From: an uncultured Eubacterium sp.
GTDB taxonomy: Bacteria > Bacillota > Clostridia > Peptostreptococcales > Anaerovoracaceae
Assembly (NCBI GenBank): GCA_947367725.1
Contig: CANBFZ010000049.1
Span: forward strand, 1 to 8,875
DNA: 8,875 nt
Reading direction: 5' to 3'
Shown: in pieces, positions 6,668 through 8,875 of the stretch
Numbering within the stretch: the first letter of the stretch is position 1
How the letters are laid out: each line of letters begins with the position of its first letter
Translations under genes and position numbers: made by a program
The notes under the pieces: model-generated
Told to the model about the DNA's origin: nothing
The model's input: the letters and a program-made list of their open reading frames with translations, nothing else
The model's database searches: none

Positions 6668-7285
6668 ATGTCAGAAATATCATTAGCAAATCAGATTTAT
6701 ATAGAACTGAGAGAACAGATACTCAACGGAACCATCGCATCCAATGATATTATCAACGAAAAAAGCCTGGCGCAGAAGTATACTGTAAGTAAGACGCCTA
6801 TTCGGGAGGCACTGCATCGTTTATGTCAGGAAGGGTATTTAAAGAGCTATCCGAGAAAAGGCTACATGGTCAATGAAACCAGCAGTCAGGACTGTTCTCT
6901 GATTCAGCAAATGCGATTTTATCTTGAGTCTGCGGCAATCAGTCGGATTATTGACTGTGTCAGTGACGAGGAGATAAAGACCCTTTACGCGATTGTAGCG
7001 GAGCAGGCGGAAAAAAAGCCAAAGGAAAAGAATCCGTACGATGCGGTGAACACGAGATTTCACTTGGCGCTAGCAAAGCTGTCCGGCAATCATTACATAT
7101 ATGACGTGCTCTACCAATATGTTGGTACAATTACCAGAGTTGTAATTAAATATCCTGCTATGGCTAAATTACAGATAAAGGAGTGCCATGACGAGATTGT
7201 AGACGCTATGCTGGAGAGAAATAAGGAAAAAGCGGTAGACTTGCTTTATGAGGATTTGAGTTCGGTTTTTTCCTTTGAAAGATAA
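6668..7285 (+). CDS. GntR family transcriptional regulator, FadR type (FCD domain)
   Basis: This is a probable DNA-binding regulator that responds to a small metabolite. Residues 1-70 form the GntR winged helix: INEKSLAQKYTVSKTPIREA is the helix-turn-helix, followed by LHRLCQEGYLKSYPRKGYMV as the wing. Residues about 77-200 look like the all-helical FCD ligand domain, with MRFYLESAA (82-90), NTRFHLALAKLSGN (128-141) and CHDEIVDAM (173-181). Of the usual FCD metal ligands, Asn128, His132 and His174 are visible. The later His near the C terminus is not, and at 205 residues the protein is slightly short. AGGAGG (6657-6662) lies five bases before the ATG. It has its own strong terminator and is followed by a transporter gene with a separate promoter. 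Local control of that transporter is the natural guess, but the ligand is unknown. Confidence 0.9.
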   Translation: MSEISLANQIYIELREQILNGTIASNDIINEKSLAQKYTVSKTPIREALHRLCQEGYLKSYPRKGYMVNETSSQDCSLIQQMRFYLESAAISRIIDCVSDEEIKTLYAIVAEQAEKKPKEKNPYDAVNTRFHLALAKLSGNHYIYDVLYQYVGTITRVVIKYPAMAKLQIKECHDEIVDAMLERNKEKAVDLLYEDLSSVFSFER

Positions 7286-7314
7286 ACGAAAATAAATAGC
7301 AGCATTTGATTAGA

Positions 7315-7359
7315 CTGCTGTGCAGCAAGAAATTGTTGTATGGCAGTTTTTATTTTTTT
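7315..7359 (+). terminator. Intrinsic terminator after the GntR gene
   Basis: CTGCTGTGCAGCAA (7315-7328) pairs with TTGTTGTATGGCAG (7333-7346) over 14 positions, including four G-U pairs, around a GAAA tetraloop. TTTTTATTTTTTT (7347-7359) follows. It insulates the transporter promoter that begins 11 bases later. Confidence 0.88.
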
Positions 7360-7370
7360 GTCGATTTGGA

Positions 7371-7399
7371 TTGACGAAAACTTACAGAGGGAGTATAAT
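7371..7399 (+). promoter_or_regulatory. Strong sigma-A promoter of the transporter gene
   Basis: TTGACG (7371-7376), a 17-base spacer, and a perfect TATAAT (7394-7399) make this the best promoter in the window. The start of transcription is expected near 7406, about 49 bases before the ATG. Confidence 0.88.
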
Positions 7400-7430
7400 A
7401 CATTTACTGATACGTTCAGAGAAAGTATCA
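7393..7430. promoter_or_regulatory. Possible operator palindromes at the transporter promoter
   Basis: GTAT-A-ATAC (7393-7401) is a short palindrome that overlaps the -10 box. TGATAC (7408-7413) and GTATCA (7425-7430) form a second inverted repeat, with an 11-base gap, just downstream of the expected start site. FadR-type GntR proteins often bind GTAT/ATAC-like half sites, so either could be the operator for the adjacent regulator. The match is short and could be chance. The second pair could instead fold as a leader hairpin. Confidence 0.35.
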
Positions 7431-7454
7431 TATGGAATTTCAAAGGAGGAAGTT

Positions 7455-8875
7455 ATGAAAAAAAGAATTGCAATGATGATGGCACTTGTTTTAGCCTTTT
7501 CAATGTTGACCGGCTGCGGATCCGGTGGGGACAATGAAAGAGCTGAGGAGAGCAAAATGGTTTTGGGAATTGAATGTGCGGATGCAATCAGCTTTGACGT
7601 TGCCAACGGACAATATGCTCTGAATTTTGTAATCAGGCGCTGTCTGTATGAACCACTTGTACATGTAGATCCGATTACTGGAGAAGAGGAGATGAGACTT
7701 GCCGACAGCTATTCGGTTTCAGATGACAATAAGGTTTATACATTTAAACTGAAGTCTGATGTGAAGATGCATGATGGAAGCATCTTGACTGCGGACGATG
7801 TAGTGTATTCTTTGAACATGACAAAGGAATCAGAAGATGTAGGAAAAAATCTTGCCGCAATGGAGTCGACGAAGGCGCTGGATGATCAGACGGTCGAAGT
7901 AACACTTTCTCAGCCTTATGCAGCATTTATGAAGAATCTGTCCATGGTTTTCATTTTATCAGCAAATGCCTATGAGGAAAAAGGAGCAGACGGCTTTGAT
8001 GCAGCACCGGTAGGCTGCGGCCCTTATAAGTTTGTGTCTTATGAAAACGATAATAAAATTACTTTTGAGGCTTTTGATGATTATTACAGAGAGCCGGCAT
8101 CTATCAAGAATGTGGAAATCAGACAGTTTGCGGACACAAATGCGCTTGCTATTGCCATGGAAAGCGGTGAGCTGGATGCGGCAGCCGGAATCAATCCTGT
8201 AGACTATGAGAATGTGGCAAGCAATGACAATATTGAACTTAACGAAATTCAGACGACAAAATTCTGTCTGATGCCTATGAACACGGAGAAAGAGCCGTTC
8301 AATAACAAGAAGGTTCGCCAGGCAATCAATTACGCAATCGACAGACAGTTTGTACTGGATGCCGCAAGAGAAGGAAAGGGGAATCCGACCTCTTTACTGT
8401 TTAATACGATTATGCCTTGTACGGAAGGCGTAGCTGAGTATGCATACGATGAGGAAAAAGCGAAGTCTCTGCTTAAGGAAGCAGGCGTAACCTTGCCGAT
8501 GAAACTGGATACGAAGCTGTCCGTTGCTGCAAATTGTAAAACAGAAGCAGAGGCTGTGCAGGAATCCCTTTCCAGAGTGGGTATTGAAGTAGAAATTGAA
8601 ATTCTGGAAGCAGGCGCTCTTTACGGCGGTCTTGCAACAGGGGATGTACCGTTTGCACTGATTAGACTGGGCACTTCTGCCATTGATGCAGATCAGTATT
8701 ATAACATGGTTTCTGAAAATGGATTTTCTTCTCTGAACTATGCACGTTATGTTAATGCAGATGTAGAAAAGCTGATGATTGCGGCCAGAAGTGAACAGGA
8801 CGAGACAAAGAGAAACGGGCTTTACAAAGAGGCACTGGAAATCGTGCAGGAGGATGCGCCATATGCTATGGTCTA
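7455..8875 (+). CDS. ABC transporter substrate-binding lipoprotein, family 5 (peptide/nickel type), 3' truncated
   Basis: 473 codons are present and the frame is still open at the window end; family members are usually 500-560 residues, so a modest C-terminal part is missing. It begins with a lipoprotein signal: MKKR, a hydrophobic stretch, then the lipobox LTGC with the lipidated Cys at 21. Family-5 marks are YEPLVHVDPITGE (65-77), the signature HDGSILTADDVVYSL (106-120), VGCGPYKFVSYE (186-197), and FNNKKVRQAINYAIDR (282-297). The mature protein would be anchored outside the membrane and deliver a ligand to a Dpp/Opp-type permease, whose genes should lie downstream. Di- or oligopeptides are the usual ligands, but nickel-chelate or other solutes cannot be excluded. 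AAAGGAGG (7442-7449) lies five bases before the ATG. The strong promoter and the GntR neighbour suggest a regulated transport operon. Confidence 0.93.
   Translation, partial: MKKRIAMMMALVLAFSMLTGCGSGGDNERAEESKMVLGIECADAISFDVANGQYALNFVIRRCLYEPLVHVDPITGEEEMRLADSYSVSDDNKVYTFKLKSDVKMHDGSILTADDVVYSLNMTKESEDVGKNLAAMESTKALDDQTVEVTLSQPYAAFMKNLSMVFILSANAYEEKGADGFDAAPVGCGPYKFVSYENDNKITFEAFDDYYREPASIKNVEIRQFADTNALAIAMESGELDAAAGINPVDYENVASNDNIELNEIQTTKFCLMPMNTEKEPFNNKKVRQAINYAIDRQFVLDAAREGKGNPTSLLFNTIMPCTEGVAEYAYDEEKAKSLLKEAGVTLPMKLDTKLSVAANCKTEAEAVQESLSRVGIEVEIEILEAGALYGGLATGDVPFALIRLGTSAIDADQYYNMVSENGFSSLNYARYVNADVEKLMIAARSEQDETKRNGLYKEALEIVQEDAPYAMV

Overview
The window looks like chromosomal DNA from a Gram-positive anaerobe of the class Clostridia (Firmicutes/Bacillota). 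The basis is the prfA - sua5/ywlC - rpiB - upp gene order typical of Firmicutes, strong AGGAGG-type ribosome binding sites, moderate GC content, intrinsic terminators with U-tracts, and a Gram-positive-style lipoprotein. I cannot name a species from sequence alone.

Left edge (1-383): the first 38 codons of a dihydroorotase-like amidohydrolase run leftward off the window. A clear sigma-A promoter reads leftward (146-174), and a second promoter reads rightward into prfA (310-338). A short repeat and inverted-repeat patch lies between them.

Housekeeping block (384-5030): prfA (release factor 1), a single open frame encoding a complete Sua5 (threonylcarbamoyl-AMP synthase) fused without a linker to a complete RpiB (ribose-5-phosphate isomerase B), upp (uracil phosphoribosyltransferase) and tyrS (tyrosyl-tRNA synthetase). 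The gaps are 51, 29 and 47 bases, with no terminator between genes and a textbook terminator after tyrS, so the block is probably one operon. It links translation termination, the tRNA t6A modification, tRNA charging, and ribose/pyrimidine salvage.

Accessory region (5031-6667): an intact tocopherol-cyclase-like gene on the + strand lies between two minus-strand remnants of the AlbA_2 / divergent AAA_4 (COG2865-type) ATP-binding regulator family. The remnant at 6144-6593 keeps the part before the ATPase-like domain and the C-terminal winged helix, but the middle is deleted. The remnant at 5031-5190 is a piece of that missing middle. The pieces are in the wrong order for a single gene split by an insertion, so this is a rearranged graveyard of one or two such genes. 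A long, nearly perfect hairpin (6102-6142) lies between the two convergent frames.

Right part (6668-8875): a FadR-type GntR regulator with its own strong terminator, then a near-consensus promoter and the start of a family-5 solute-binding lipoprotein of a peptide-type ABC transporter, cut by the window end. Palindromes at that promoter make regulation by the adjacent GntR protein plausible but unproven.

No rRNA, tRNA, CRISPR array, transposase or intact mobile element was seen. The most unusual items are the Sua5-RpiB fusion with an internal ribosome binding site, and the rearranged AlbA_2/AAA_4 remnants around the tocopherol-cyclase-like gene.
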